Of a DNA stretch of 64,000 bases, positions 43,050 to 52,979 are shown in pieces; position 1 is the first letter of the stretch, and every line of letters starts with the position of its first letter. The notes below the pieces were generated by a model that saw only the letters and a list, made by a program, of their open reading frames with translations, was not told the origin of the DNA and searched no databases. The DNA is from Colwellia sp. (GTDB lineage Bacteria > Pseudomonadota > Gammaproteobacteria > Enterobacterales > Alteromonadaceae): positions 99,863-163,862 of the forward strand of contig NVWU01000005.1 of NCBI GenBank assembly GCA_002733765.1. Direction: 5' to 3'. Made by a program: the position numbers and the translations under genes.

Positions 43050-44528
43050 GTGGAAAATATAAAAATTTGTCATTATTCATTTACTCATAAAAATAATAAT
43101 AGGGATAACACCTTCATGAATCTTCCACTGAAACTTTTATATATTGCTGTGTTTCAGGTGATTTTAACCTCGATAGTGGTATTTTTCTTTTTCAGTAGTG
43201 AATATAGAGAGTTATCTAGCCAAAGTTTGCGCTCAGTTGAGAACTTTCTATTAGAGCAAAAAAAACGTGAGCTGAAAAATTATACTGCACTTGCTGTTTC
43301 ATCGGTGGAGCATATATTTGCTGGCGAAAAAAACATTGACCAACAGACACAAGATAACGTGGTAAGCCTACTAAACAACTTACTCTATAATGGAGATGAT
43401 GGTTACTTTTATGTTTATAGTAGCGATGGTATCAATATAGCTCACCCCAAAGAACCTTTTAGAGTGGGTAAAAACTGGTGGAATTTAGAAAGTGATAAAG
43501 GCGAAAAAATAGTACAGATTTTAATAAAAAAAGCACAAGCAGGTGGAGGGTTTCATCGTTATAAATGGTCTAAACCCTCTGCCAACGCTAAAGTTGATAA
43601 AATAAGCTATTCTGTTTTTCTTGATAAATGGCAATGGATGCTCGGTACAGGTGTGTATTTAGACGATGTCAATCAACAAGTCAGCAAACTACAGCAAGAA
43701 ATAGATCAACATATCAATAGAACTCAACAAATTGTCTTAAGCGTCGCTTTAGGCTCTATTTTTATTCTGTTTGTTATTGGCTTAGTTTTTACTTTGCGGC
43801 AAAAACAGCGAAGTGATATAAAAATTAATGAGCTAGGACAAAGAATTATTAGCTTACAAGAAGAAGAACGTCGTCATATTTCACGAGAGCTACACGACGG
43901 TATAGTGCAAATATTAGTGTCGGTAAAATACTCAATTGAGGCTACGGGCATATTTTTATCACAATTGAACCAAGAAAAGCCTAAGTCACAACTTACTGCT
44001 GAAAAGAACTTAAGTATTGCCATACAAGAAATTCGTCGTATCTCTCATCATCTTCACCCGAGAATATTAGATGAGTTAGGCTTACCTGCTGCCATGGATG
44101 CTTTATCTAGCGAATTTTCAGAATTAACCGGTATTAAAGTGCAAGTGATCACACCAAAATTAAAAAAACTATTGCCTGACAATATCAGGACCACCCTATA
44201 TCGTGTAGTGCAAGAGTCGCTCACCAACATTCAAAAACATGCTAAAGCGAGTAATGTAATTATTGAATTAATGATCAATCAGGCTTGGTTAACCTTAACC
44301 ATATGCGATAATGGTAAGGGCTTTGATACCAGTATTAATATAGAAAACCAAGCAAACCTTGATGAGTTTGGTATTGGCCTAAGAAATCTAGCTGAGCGTA
44401 TCGAATATCACTCAGGAGTTTTTAAGATAACATCGACAGAAAAAGGAACAATAGTTACCGCAAAAATACCTAAAAGTTGCTTTGCCAATTACTTTAACCA
44501 AGCGAGCAGTGAGAAAAAAAATGATTAA
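43050..44528 (+). CDS. Cache-domain sensor histidine kinase (HisKA_3 type)
   Basis: Inner-membrane sensor of 492 residues from GTG, or 470 from ATG at 43116 (MNLPLKLLYI...), where AGGGA lies 10 bases ahead and the first helix begins. Two helices (about residues 30-50 and 228-248) flank a periplasmic single-Cache domain with NGDDGYFYVYSSDGINIAHP and WQWMLGTGVYLDD. The kinase is of the NarX/DesK type, with EEERRHISRELHDGIVQIL holding the phospho-histidine and TLYRVVQESLTNIQKHA the ATP site. Cache sensors of this kind often detect small organic acids, which fits the divergent TRAP importer. The stop overlaps the next gene. Confidence 0.88.
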   Translation: MENIKICHYSFTHKNNNRDNTFMNLPLKLLYIAVFQVILTSIVVFFFFSSEYRELSSQSLRSVENFLLEQKKRELKNYTALAVSSVEHIFAGEKNIDQQTQDNVVSLLNNLLYNGDDGYFYVYSSDGINIAHPKEPFRVGKNWWNLESDKGEKIVQILIKKAQAGGGFHRYKWSKPSANAKVDKISYSVFLDKWQWMLGTGVYLDDVNQQVSKLQQEIDQHINRTQQIVLSVALGSIFILFVIGLVFTLRQKQRSDIKINELGQRIISLQEEERRHISRELHDGIVQILVSVKYSIEATGIFLSQLNQEKPKSQLTAEKNLSIAIQEIRRISHHLHPRILDELGLPAAMDALSSEFSELTGIKVQVITPKLKKLLPDNIRTTLYRVVQESLTNIQKHAKASNVIIELMINQAWLTLTICDNGKGFDTSINIENQANLDEFGIGLRNLAERIEYHSGVFKITSTEKGTIVTAKIPKSCFANYFNQASSEKKND

Positions 44529-45171
44529 ATCACCCGAAAATCAACAAAGAATATCCGTGTTATTAGTTGATGACCATCCGATGGTACAAGATGGTTTAAA
44601 CTCATGTTTATCTTATTATCCTGACATTGAGGTTATTGGCTCTGCAGAGGATGGCAAAGAGGCACTAGATAAAGCGCTAACATTAAAACCGGACGTTATT
44701 TTAATGGATATAAGCATGCCTAACATGAACGGTATTGATGCGACAGAAATAATTACTGAACAATTAACTAACACCAAAGTACTTATATTTAGCATGTTTG
44801 ACAGTGTCGAATTTGTCAAAAGTGCGATTCAAGCAGGTGCTGCTGGTTATATTCTAAAAGATACCACCTCAGAGGAGGTTTATTATGCTATTAAAGCCGT
44901 TGCCGCAGGTAAAGCGCATTTTAGTAGTTCTATTGCTAAAGCGTTAATAGAAAACCCAACAAAATTAGCGCGAGAAAAATTAACCTCCCGTGAGCAAGTT
45001 ATATTGTCTTACATTGCTCAGGGTCACTCTAGTAAAGCGGTAGCAAAGATTTTAAGTATTAGCTTTCGTACAGTAGAAGCACACCGTCGTAATATCAAAA
45101 CAAAATTAAACATTGATACCTTTGCAGGTTTAATTCGCTATGCGGTTAATCAAGGGTTAATTGAAAGCTAA
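44521..45171 (+). CDS. LuxR/NarL family response regulator
   Basis: Cytoplasmic regulator of 216 residues. The receiver has VLLVDDHPMVQDG, the phospho-acceptor in VILMDISMPNMNG and the lysine in GYILKDTTSEEV. The LuxR helix-turn-helix is LTSREQVILSYIAQGHSSKAV followed by SFRTVEAHRRNIKTKL. The ATG at 44521 overlaps the kinase stop by eight bases, so the two are co-translated. It is the probable activator of the divergent dctPQM genes and may act at the palindrome 42605-42638. Confidence 0.9.
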   Translation: MIKSPENQQRISVLLVDDHPMVQDGLNSCLSYYPDIEVIGSAEDGKEALDKALTLKPDVILMDISMPNMNGIDATEIITEQLTNTKVLIFSMFDSVEFVKSAIQAGAAGYILKDTTSEEVYYAIKAVAAGKAHFSSSIAKALIENPTKLAREKLTSREQVILSYIAQGHSSKAVAKILSISFRTVEAHRRNIKTKLNIDTFAGLIRYAVNQGLIES

Positions 45172-45190
45172 ATTGCCCCTGCGCGTAGCA

Positions 45191-46054
45191 CTATAAATAT
45201 TCAATAAAGATACCGATAAAAATAATCAACCCGACCCAATGGTTATGCAAAAAAGCTTGAAAACACTTATCTCGCTCTCGATTACTAATCAATAGTTGTT
45301 GGTAGCTAAATAAGCCCCCACTAATCACTAAACTTAACTGATATGGCCAACCAAAAGCTAACAGTTCACCGACAGTAAATAACAAACCCAGCACAGCTAG
45401 CTGTAAAAATCCGATAATCCGCTTATCATGATCGTTAAATAAAATAGCCGTCGATTTCACCCCTATTTTTAAATCATCTTCTCTATCAACCATGGCGTAC
45501 ATGGTATCGTAAGCGACAGTCCACAATAAATTTGCTGAAAATAATAACCACGCGACGAGTGGGATTTCGCCCATTATTTCAGCAAAGGCCATGATCATGC
45601 CCCAACTAAAAGCGGCTCCTAACACGACTTGTGGTAACTGGGTATAACGTTTCATAAAGGGGTAAGATGCCGCTAACACTAAAGCAACTACAGATAAATA
45701 AACAGTAGGCCAACTCAAAGTTAACACTAAGCCTAAAGCACAGCCAATCAACACGCCAAACAAATTAACGGCTTGTGTTTTAGTCATTAAGCCAGAAATT
45801 AACGGCCTATTTTTGGTGCGTTCAACCATACCATCAACGTTTATATCGGCTAAGTCGTTAATCACACAACCTGCACTACGCATAATAAAAACGCCTAAAC
45901 TGAATACCATGAATAAATGGAGGTTAGGCCAGCCATCACTAGCAATCCATAGCGCCCAATAAGTCGGCCACAGTAATAGATAAGTACCTATAGGCTTATC
46001 CATACGCGTAATTAATTTAATGGCTAACCATTTTTTTTGTAGCTGATTAAACAT
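45191..46054 (-). CDS. ubiA: 4-hydroxybenzoate polyprenyltransferase
   Basis: Inner-membrane prenyltransferase of 287 residues that attaches the polyprenyl tail to 4-hydroxybenzoate in ubiquinone synthesis. The two aspartate motifs are present: [22 protein letters not shown] and [20 protein letters not shown]. About eight helices are visible. ATG at 46054 is preferred over the TTG two codons earlier. It overlaps the end of ubiC by eight bases, so the two are coupled, as in E. coli. Confidence 0.94.
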   Translation of the reverse strand: MFNQLQKKWLAIKLITRMDKPIGTYLLLWPTYWALWIASDGWPNLHLFMVFSLGVFIMRSAGCVINDLADINVDGMVERTKNRPLISGLMTKTQAVNLFGVLIGCALGLVLTLSWPTVYLSVVALVLAASYPFMKRYTQLPQVVLGAAFSWGMIMAFAEIMGEIPLVAWLLFSANLLWTVAYDTMYAMVDREDDLKIGVKSTAILFNDHDKRIIGFLQLAVLGLLFTVGELLAFGWPYQLSLVISGGLFSYQQLLISNRERDKCFQAFLHNHWVGLIIFIGIFIEYL

Positions 46055-46646
46055 TATCAACGCTTGGATTAGTCAATGACTTTTTCATTTTTTGATAAGC
46101 AAATGCATCCGGAAGAAAAACTTCTGCAACCATTAAGGGTTTATTTTCTAAAACAAAAAGGGAACGCCGTCCCCATAAGGTATGAGTCATATTTAACGGT
46201 AAGTTACGCACTAATTTACCGACTGAACTATTTAAATCAAACGTTCCCACTTCAATAATTTTTCGCTTAAGCGATGGGTTATTAAATAATACCTGTCCAA
46301 GTGATTGTGACCCTAAATTAGCTAGTGCTTGTTCCGTACCGGTCAAACTAGACAATGGTAATAAACTACGAGCAAAAACTTGTGGTTTATCATCACAATA
46401 AAGTAACACTTCACGCACAAGGACTTTCTCTCCGACAGGAATATCTGCTACCGCTTCATGTGTTTGACAAGGTTCAATCTTTTGACCTAACAACTCCACT
46501 CTAAATTCATTACAATGTGTTTTTAAGCGTGCTGTCAGTGAAGTAGGATCAAGTAACCAAGATTGCAAATGCTCAGGCAGTGCACATGACGCTAAACTTT
46601 GCCAATGGTTTGGTAGGGTAATGGGAAAAAGTAACTGCAAGCTCAT
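46047..46646 (-). CDS. ubiC: Chorismate pyruvate-lyase
   Basis: Cytoplasmic enzyme of 199 residues that releases pyruvate from chorismate to make 4-hydroxybenzoate, the first step of ubiquinone synthesis. Conserved blocks are [32 protein letters not shown], and the final [30 protein letters not shown] with the terminal active-site glutamate. It is about 34 residues longer than E. coli UbiC. It is followed directly by ubiA. Confidence 0.9.
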   Translation of the reverse strand: MSLQLLFPITLPNHWQSLASCALPEHLQSWLLDPTSLTARLKTHCNEFRVELLGQKIEPCQTHEAVADIPVGEKVLVREVLLYCDDKPQVFARSLLPLSSLTGTEQALANLGSQSLGQVLFNNPSLKRKIIEVGTFDLNSSVGKLVRNLPLNMTHTLWGRRSLFVLENKPLMVAEVFLPDAFAYQKMKKSLTNPSVDNV

Positions 46647-46933
46647 AACGTACTATCGAATTATTAATTGGGCAAAAAATCAGGAGTATAATAACAGGCT
46701 TTAACACAGAAAAGCATACTCACGTTAACTTGTAATAAAAATAATTAAAAATTATTCAGGCAAAAAGAAAAAATCAGGTTATGATAAAGCCTAGTGTTAC
46801 AAATTCGTTTTTTCTGTATTTATTTACCTCGTCATCCTCACTAGTGTCTGGATTGAAAACCTCAGGATTAATGCACAATACTCCGTATAAAAGATTTACG
46901 GAATAGCTAATTTTCCAGAGTGAGGGGATAATT

Positions 46934-47341
46934 ATGTTTTCTTTTTATGAAAATAAGTTCCTAATGATCAAATATTTAATAGTTTTATCCTGCTTTTTTA
47001 CTTCACTATCCATTAAGGCCAGTGATTATGCTTATTTTGGCTTTGAGCCTGACATAGTCACCAATTATGTCGCCACAAAGAAAAAAATGGGTTATGTACG
47101 TCTCACTGTCGAATTAATGGTTGAAAGTGATAACTTAGAAATAGTTATGCATCACTCACCACTGTTACGTGATGCTATTATCGATATTATTGGCAGGCAA
47201 GCTGAAGCTAAAATCAAATCAATTAGAGGCCGTTCTGAAATTCAATTACTCTGTGAAGAGCAAGTAAAAGTGTTACTCACCAAAGAAACGGGTCAACCTT
47301 TGATCAAAAAATTATTATTCACCCAATGGTTAGATAATTAG
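46934..47341 (+). CDS. FliL-like exported protein
   Basis: Exported or membrane-attached protein of 135 residues. A hydrophobic leader (IKYLIVLSCFFTSLSIKAS) is followed by a FliL-type domain: YAYFGFEPDIVTNYV, GYVRLTVELMVES, and the terminal helix SEIQLLCEEQVKVLLTKETG. FliL stabilises flagellar stators, but no flagellar gene is near, so this is a stand-alone paralogue of unknown role. GAGGGGA seven bases ahead supports the ATG at 46934, although a start at 46964 would give a cleaner signal peptide. It is divergent from ubiC. Confidence 0.75.
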   Translation: MFSFYENKFLMIKYLIVLSCFFTSLSIKASDYAYFGFEPDIVTNYVATKKKMGYVRLTVELMVESDNLEIVMHHSPLLRDAIIDIIGRQAEAKIKSIRGRSEIQLLCEEQVKVLLTKETGQPLIKKLLFTQWLDN

Positions 47342-47355
47342 TAAAAACAAACGAG

Positions 47356-48222
47356 CTACGAGCTACCTGATGATTTAACACTATATACGGCCAATAAACA
47401 CCCCGAAATCAAACCAAGTAAATGTGCGGTGTTCGCTACATTTACTGGTAATATATCAACAAAGCCTAGCAACAACCAAAACAATAAAAAACCAATAAGG
47501 GGCTTAGATAAAGACAAGCCTTTTTCCGGTGCTAAATAGCCATACCACCAAACAAAACCGACCAAAGCATATACCACACCCGACAAGCCCCCAAAGTTTG
47601 CGCCTGAAACAAAAAACTGTCCTAAATTTGAAACAATAGCTGAAATTAACAATAAGTTAATCAGTGTGCTTTTACCTAATACGTCTTCAATACTACCACC
47701 TAATTGCCACCACCACATGGTATTAAAAACAATATGTAACCAAGAAAAATGAAAAAAAGCAGGGCCTAATAAACGCCAAGGTTCAGCAAGAAATGCATCC
47801 ATAGACAAATGAGGGTAAAACTGTAATTCACTAAATATTGACTTCGCCCAACCAAGATTACTGCCAATAAAGACTAACCAACATAAAACAAAAACTAACA
47901 GGGTTACGATACCCGCATGCGCAAGAAAATTGTCTTTAAAAATCGCTAATAATGTCGTATCACTACTATTAATAGTAACCGTTTCACCATGTTGCCAAGC
48001 CGCTTGTTGATATTTTTGATCAAAAGGTGCTTTAATGAATATATCAAATTCAGCTTTCGCCTGAGAAATTTTATCTTGTTGGCAATAAACCCTATGGGCT
48101 TGTTTAGTTTCACTAACCACTTTAGCAACAATGCCTAACGTTGCTAAATAATTAGCAAAAAGTAACGCTATATTATGTTGTTCAAGCTGTACTAACAGCT
48201 GCAAATCATCATGTTCAGTCAT
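47356..48222 (-). CDS. glpG: Rhomboid intramembrane protease GlpG
   Basis: Six-helix membrane protease of 288 residues with a cytoplasmic N-terminal domain (residues 1-90). The catalytic serine is in GGLSGVVYALVGF and the histidine in NTAHLLGLISG. LHIVFNTMWWWQLGG carries the HxxxN oxyanion motif. It cleaves membrane proteins within the bilayer. Its ATG overlaps the stop of glpE by one base, so the two form the conserved glpE-glpG pair. Confidence 0.92.
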   Translation of the reverse strand: MTEHDDLQLLVQLEQHNIALLFANYLATLGIVAKVVSETKQAHRVYCQQDKISQAKAEFDIFIKAPFDQKYQQAAWQHGETVTINSSDTTLLAIFKDNFLAHAGIVTLLVFVLCWLVFIGSNLGWAKSIFSELQFYPHLSMDAFLAEPWRLLGPAFFHFSWLHIVFNTMWWWQLGGSIEDVLGKSTLINLLLISAIVSNLGQFFVSGANFGGLSGVVYALVGFVWWYGYLAPEKGLSLSKPLIGFLLFWLLLGFVDILPVNVANTAHLLGLISGCLLAVYSVKSSGSS

Positions 48223-48566
48223 TAGCGTGAAATGTTATCTGGGTATTGTAATTGCCATTGAGTAAAGCCACCATCAAGTGAGTAAACTTTAGTAAAGTCT
48301 TGACTAACCAAGAACTGCGCAGCTTGCTGACTAGAATGTCCATGGTAACAACAGACCACTACAGGTGCATCAAGGTCTGCATCACGTATAAAATCGGCCA
48401 AACTCTCATTAGTTAGATGCTGTGCATCAGTAATGCGACCATTAGCAAATGATCCTGCATCACGAATATCTACTACCACATGCGTTTTATCATTAAGTAC
48501 TTGCGCTAACTCTTCGACTTGCATATGGATAAAACTTTCTTCATTAGCTGCGCTATTGTTAGACAT
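48222..48566 (-). CDS. glpE: Thiosulfate sulfurtransferase GlpE (rhodanese)
   Basis: Cytoplasmic single-domain rhodanese of 114 residues. The active site is [18 protein letters not shown], where the CYHGHSS loop holds the persulfide cysteine. [20 protein letters not shown] and [12 protein letters not shown] are also typical. It transfers sulfur from thiosulfate to an acceptor such as thioredoxin. ATG at 48566 is preferred over 48584, which would overlap tdh. It lies eight bases after tdh and is coupled to glpG. Confidence 0.9.
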   Translation of the reverse strand: MSNNSAANEESFIHMQVEELAQVLNDKTHVVVDIRDAGSFANGRITDAQHLTNESLADFIRDADLDAPVVVCCYHGHSSQQAAQFLVSQDFTKVYSLDGGFTQWQLQYPDNISR

Positions 48567-48574
48567 AATGAGTA

Positions 48575-49600
48575 TTACTCCCAATTTAAAATTACTTTGC
48601 CTGATAGTCCTGAACGCATGACATCAAAACCTTGTTGAAAATCATCAATATTATAGTGATGGGTGATAATAGGCGATAAGTCTAAACCTGCTTGAATAAG
48701 GCTAGCCATTTTATACCAAGTTTCAAACATTTCACGGCCATAAATACCTTTAATAGTTAAGCCTTTAAAAATAATATGATTCCAATCAATCGCCATTTTT
48801 TTGTCAGGAATACCTAACATAGCGATTTTACCACCATTATTCATATTGTCTAACATACTTGTAAATGCTATTGGCACACCTGACATTTCTAAACCAACAT
48901 CAAAGCCTTCTGACATGCCTAGCTCAGCCATCACATCAGTTAAATTTTCTGTTGAGACATCAACCGCACGTGTTACGCCCATCTTTCTAGCTAAATTAAG
49001 ACGATATTCATTGATGTCGGTGATAACCACATGACGAGCACCTACATGTTTCGCTACCGCTGCCGCCATAATACCAATAGGACCAGCACCGGTAATTAAT
49101 ACATCTTCACCGACTAAATCAAACGACAATGCAGTATGTACTGCATTACCAAAAGGGTCAAAAATAGCCGCTAAGTCATTAGAAATCTCATCGGGTAATT
49201 TAAACGCATTATACGCTGGAATAACCAAATATTCAGCAAAAGAGCCTGGTCTATTTACACCAACACCAACAGTATTACGACATAAATGTGTACGACCACC
49301 ACGACAATTTCGACAATGCCCACAGGTAATATGCCCTTCACCTGACACCCTATCACCTAATGAAAACCCTTTAACTTCTTGACCAATACCAACCACTACA
49401 CCTGCATATTCATGACCTACCACCATCGGTACAGGTATGGTTTTTTGTGCCCATTCATCCCAGTTATAAATATGAATGTCGGTACCACAAATAGCAGTTT
49501 TCTTAATTTTTATTAATAAATCATTATGACCTAATTTAGGCCTTTCTGTACGCATCAACCAAATACCTTGCTCTGGTTTTAGTTTTACTAATGATTTCAT
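48575..49600 (-). CDS. tdh: L-threonine 3-dehydrogenase
   Basis: Cytoplasmic zinc-dependent dehydrogenase of 341 residues that oxidises threonine to 2-amino-3-oxobutyrate with NAD. The catalytic zinc site is in [15 protein letters not shown] and VVGHEYAG. The structural zinc cysteines are [15 protein letters not shown]. The NAD-binding fold begins at [15 protein letters not shown]. It lies 78 bases after kbl, and the pair converts threonine to glycine and acetyl-CoA. Confidence 0.95.
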   Translation of the reverse strand: MKSLVKLKPEQGIWLMRTERPKLGHNDLLIKIKKTAICGTDIHIYNWDEWAQKTIPVPMVVGHEYAGVVVGIGQEVKGFSLGDRVSGEGHITCGHCRNCRGGRTHLCRNTVGVGVNRPGSFAEYLVIPAYNAFKLPDEISNDLAAIFDPFGNAVHTALSFDLVGEDVLITGAGPIGIMAAAVAKHVGARHVVITDINEYRLNLARKMGVTRAVDVSTENLTDVMAELGMSEGFDVGLEMSGVPIAFTSMLDNMNNGGKIAMLGIPDKKMAIDWNHIIFKGLTIKGIYGREMFETWYKMASLIQAGLDLSPIITHHYNIDDFQQGFDVMRSGLSGKVILNWE

Positions 49601-49678
49601 TTATTTCTATCTCTTTTCTCTCTTTATCCACACTCGAAACTTATCGTTTATTTTTTCCAGTCGCTATTCACTCATCGC

Positions 49679-50884
49679 TTATATGACGCCCATGTCTTTA
49701 CCAATAAGGATAAAGGCGACAATAGCTTGATCGAGTTGCGCTTTAGTATGTGCCGCTGAAATTTGAATTCGGATTCTCGCCTGCCCTTTTGGTACCACAG
49801 GAAAAGAAAAACCAATAACGTATATGCCTTCAGCCAAAAGCCTATTAGCCATATCACTCGCTACTTTAGCATCCCCTAACATTACAGGTACAATGGCATG
49901 ATTAGCGCCGGCACAAGTAAATCCTGCTGCTTCCATATTCTCACGAAAATAAGCGGTATTATCTTTTAAGGTTTTACGTAATTCACCACCTTCTGCCAAT
50001 AATTGCAGTACTCGTAATGAAGCATTCACAATTGACGGCGCTAACGAATTAGAGAATAAATACGGACGCGAGCGTTGACGTAACCATTCAACCACTTCTT
50101 TTTTAGCTGACGTATAGCCACCTGATGCACCGCCCATGGCTTTACCTAATGTACCCGTTATAATGTCAACACGGCCCATCACATGACAAAACTCATGACT
50201 ACCACGGCCTTGCTCTCCGACAAAACCAACTGCATGAGAGTCATCAACCATTACCATCGCATTGTATTTATCAGCTAAATCACAAACACCTTTAAGATTA
50301 GCAATAACCCCGTCCATTGAAAACACACCGTCAGTGGCGATTAACTTAAAGCGAGCACCGGCTTTATCAGCAGCCATTAGGCTTTGCTCTAAGGCCGCCA
50401 TGTCATTGTTAGCATAACGAAAACGCTTAGCTTTACATAAACGCACACCATCAATAATAGAGGCATGATTTAACGCATCACTAATAATAGCGTCTTCACT
50501 GCTTAATATGGTTTCAAATAAACCTGCATTAGCATCAAAACAAGAAGAGTATAAAATGGTGTCTTCCATCCCTAAAAATATACTTATGCCTTGCTCTAAT
50601 TTTTTATGAATATCTTGTGTGCCACAAATAAAACGTACTGAGGCCATACCAAAACCATGTTCATCTAAACCAATTTTTGCTGCCGCTATCAGCTCAGAGC
50701 AATTGGCCAAGCCTAAATAATTATTGGCACAAAAGTTAATAGCTTGCTCACCGGTATTTACCATTATTTGAGGTTGTTGCGCGGTAGTGATCACTCGCTC
50801 AGCTTTATACAAGCCCTCAGCTTTCACTTGGGCTATTTGTTCTTGAATATTTTGATAAAAAATTGCTGATTTATTATCAGACAT
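49679..50884 (-). CDS. kbl: 2-amino-3-ketobutyrate CoA ligase (glycine C-acetyltransferase)
   Basis: PLP enzyme of 401 residues that cleaves 2-amino-3-oxobutyrate with CoA into glycine and acetyl-CoA. The substrate region is [12 protein letters not shown], the cofactor pocket [10 protein letters not shown] and [11 protein letters not shown], and the PLP lysine lies in [20 protein letters not shown] at 50884 ([11 protein letters not shown]) gives the usual length. It heads the kbl-tdh operon and is preceded by a 660-base gene-free region. Confidence 0.95.
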   Translation of the reverse strand: MSDNKSAIFYQNIQEQIAQVKAEGLYKAERVITTAQQPQIMVNTGEQAINFCANNYLGLANCSELIAAAKIGLDEHGFGMASVRFICGTQDIHKKLEQGISIFLGMEDTILYSSCFDANAGLFETILSSEDAIISDALNHASIIDGVRLCKAKRFRYANNDMAALEQSLMAADKAGARFKLIATDGVFSMDGVIANLKGVCDLADKYNAMVMVDDSHAVGFVGEQGRGSHEFCHVMGRVDIITGTLGKAMGGASGGYTSAKKEVVEWLRQRSRPYLFSNSLAPSIVNASLRVLQLLAEGGELRKTLKDNTAYFRENMEAAGFTCAGANHAIVPVMLGDAKVASDMANRLLAEGIYVIGFSFPVVPKGQARIRIQISAAHTKAQLDQAIVAFILIGKDMGVI

Positions 50885-50890
50885 AAGCAC

Positions 50891-51548
50891 CTCTACTTAC
50901 GTAGATTTATGAAGAATAATACACACTATTGTACTCGTAAAAAAAAATTCTCATAGTTAATGACCAAACATAATAATGAGCAAAAAGAAGTTTTTGTACA
51001 AATATTATTACTCTGTGGTTGAATCATGATTAATATTGCTTACTGACATTCAAATCAATTCTGTGAGCAATGTCAGCAATTAATGATTTTTCACACGCAA
51101 TTAGGAATAATAGCGCTCATATTTGAGCCCCTCTAAGGGAGTAATTATTACGTCGATTGAACGCTATCTGCGTGATGACATGAAGTGCGTACCATCTAAA
51201 AACGATGATTTCTCTTAAGAACAGAGATGTTAATCCAACAATTATTTTTCAATTGATAACACTCTTAAAGCAGTTTGATCTAACACCTTTCTTTGAGTCT
51301 TTTTATTGTCTTCCTCTTTTAAGCTGCTACAGGTTTCCCGTATCCGTTTGCAGACTCCCAAAGCAACTTATCCGATAAAGCTTGGTACAGTATTCATTGC
51401 CCAAATAAAGTAATACTCGATATTATCTTTGATATGTGAATCTTAACAATATCTCATGCCAACACTCTATCAATATCTTCAGTGATATCACATCGCAATA
51501 CTCACCCAACTAAATTACAACGATTGATTCATCATTCTTCAATAAAGA
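50891..51548. other. Long gene-free region between kbl and lexA
   Basis: About 660 bases without a credible gene on either strand. An inverted repeat CTGACATT/AATGTCAG (51043-51076) lies about 160 bases upstream of kbl and could be a regulator site or leader hairpin. I could not fit a glycine riboswitch or other known leader. Towards lexA the sequence is unstructured. Confidence 0.45.
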
Positions 51549-52181
51549 TCACATCCAGTTTCCATTACGAATAACGCCAACAGCAAGACCTTCTATATTG
51601 AACTCTTGACGCGTTAAATCTACTATAATTGGCGAAAAGTCTTCGTTTTCAGCCTGTAAATAAACAACATTCCCTTCCCGTTTGAAGCGTTTAACCGTGA
51701 CCTCATTTTCAACACGAGCCACAATAACTTGCCCATTTTGTACATCAGTAGTTTGATGCACCGCGAGTAAATCACCATCTAAAATACCAATATCTTTCAT
51801 GCTTTCGCCATTCACACGCAATAAGTAATCAGCCGCGGGGTGAAATAAACTTCCATCCATTTTATAATGTTCTTCAATATGTTCTTCCGCTAAAATTGGC
51901 TCTCCTGCAGCAACCCGGCCAATTAAAGGTAAACCTTCTCTTTCAAGAAACTGCTCAGCTAAGCGAATACCACGAGAGGTGCCTGGCAACATCTCTATAT
52001 ACCCTTTTTTAGCTAATGCTTTTAAGTGCTCTTCTGCCGCATTCGCAGATTTAAAACCAAAAAAACTAGCAATTTCCGCACGTGTCGGTGGCATTCCTGT
52101 ATCGTTAATAGTCTCTTTAATAAGATCAAAAATTTGTTGTTGTCGATTAGTTAACGGTTTTAGTTCGTGTATAGCAACCAT
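51549..52181 (-). CDS. lexA: SOS repressor LexA
   Basis: Self-cleaving repressor of 210 residues. The winged helix ([42 protein letters not shown]) binds SOS boxes. The cleavage site is the Ala-Gly bond in RVAAGEPIL. The catalytic serine is in [15 protein letters not shown] and the lysine in [13 protein letters not shown] chose ATG at 52181, giving the normal N-terminus. The frame to 52244 runs through the operators and is not coding. Two LexA boxes lie directly upstream, so the gene is autoregulated. Confidence 0.95.
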   Translation of the reverse strand: MVAIHELKPLTNRQQQIFDLIKETINDTGMPPTRAEIASFFGFKSANAAEEHLKALAKKGYIEMLPGTSRGIRLAEQFLEREGLPLIGRVAAGEPILAEEHIEEHYKMDGSLFHPAADYLLRVNGESMKDIGILDGDLLAVHQTTDVQNGQVIVARVENEVTVKRFKREGNVVYLQAENEDFSPIIVDLTRQEFNIEGLAVGVIRNGNWM

Positions 52182-52190
52182 GTAAAATTC

Positions 52191-52206
52191 CTGTATATAT
52201 TGACAG
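52191..52206. promoter_or_regulatory. LexA (SOS) box, proximal
   Basis: CTGTATATATTGACAG fits the LexA consensus CTG-N10-CAG with the expected TA-rich centre. It lies 10 bases upstream of the lexA start codon. Confidence 0.85.
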
Positions 52207-52211
52207 TACAA

Positions 52212-52227
52212 CTGGTAGTATATACAG
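52212..52227. promoter_or_regulatory. LexA (SOS) box, distal
   Basis: CTGGTAGTATATACAG fits CTG-N10-CAG. It is five bases from the first box, the same tandem arrangement known for lexA in enterobacteria. Confidence 0.85.
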
Positions 52228-52343
52228 GAATATTGTAAAATCAATAGTTAGTTTTGGCTATAATGTGTCGTTGGTCAGCCCTGATTCAAATTATTAACGA
52301 CTATTTTTATGGTGGCATTATTTAATACCAGCGATGACAATAG

Positions 52344-52823
52344 CTACAGCAATAAACTTCGATCAATTTTATAGTATTCATCTGTGGCATTAATCAGTGA
52401 CTTTGCCGTTAATTTTGGAACACCATATACCATAGTATTGACATTATATTCGGCTTTAATATGACTGAGCAACATATCAAAGTCGCCATCGCCAGAAAGT
52501 AGTACTATGGTGTCAATATCTTGCCTTGCAGCCGCCGTCATAATATCAATGGTAATGCCTACATCCCAGTCACCTTTGGCTGAACCATCACTACGCTGGA
52601 TAAAGGGCTTCAGTTTTACCTCAAAACCAATATGTTTTAGCGCTTTTTGAAATTTATGCTGCTGATCATCACTGCGTGCAATGGCATAGGCAGTCGCCTG
52701 CACTATATCACCCTTAGCAAGTAACTCTTGCCACAATAAACGATAATTAAATTGACGCTGATAGGCATCTCGCGTGGTGTAATAAATATTTTGTACATCA
52801 ACAAAAACGGAAATTTTCGGCAA
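52344..52823 (-). CDS. NYN domain protein (LabA/DUF88 family)
   Basis: Soluble protein of 159 residues with a PIN-like NYN nuclease fold. The acidic metal-binding residues are visible in ISVFVDVQNIYY, KGDWDVGITIDIM and VLLSGDGDFDMLLSHIK. Such proteins are thought to cleave RNA, though the target is unknown. It is transcribed towards lexA and is divergent from the GGDEF gene. Confidence 0.85.
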   Translation of the reverse strand: MPKISVFVDVQNIYYTTRDAYQRQFNYRLLWQELLAKGDIVQATAYAIARSDDQQHKFQKALKHIGFEVKLKPFIQRSDGSAKGDWDVGITIDIMTAAARQDIDTIVLLSGDGDFDMLLSHIKAEYNVNTMVYGVPKLTAKSLINATDEYYKIDRSLLL

Positions 52824-52979
52824 AACAGTTTCCTTGAGTCTGATTTAAATAAATTTTCTATGATTTACTATTTTTTGTCTATAAAAACAACATTATTATT
52901 ACTTTACTCTTGTCACCCTTAAATGATGACGTTAAAATAGTCAACATATAATAATAAATCAAGAGTATAGGAATAAAGT

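Noticed and set aside
50891..51548. Possible glycine riboswitch ahead of kbl-tdh
   Set aside because: I could not find the paired glycine-aptamer core motifs on the minus strand. Only a simple 8-bp inverted repeat is visible.
52182..52244. N-terminal extension of LexA
   Set aside because: The extra codons overlap two SOS boxes, and the family N-terminus starts at 52181.
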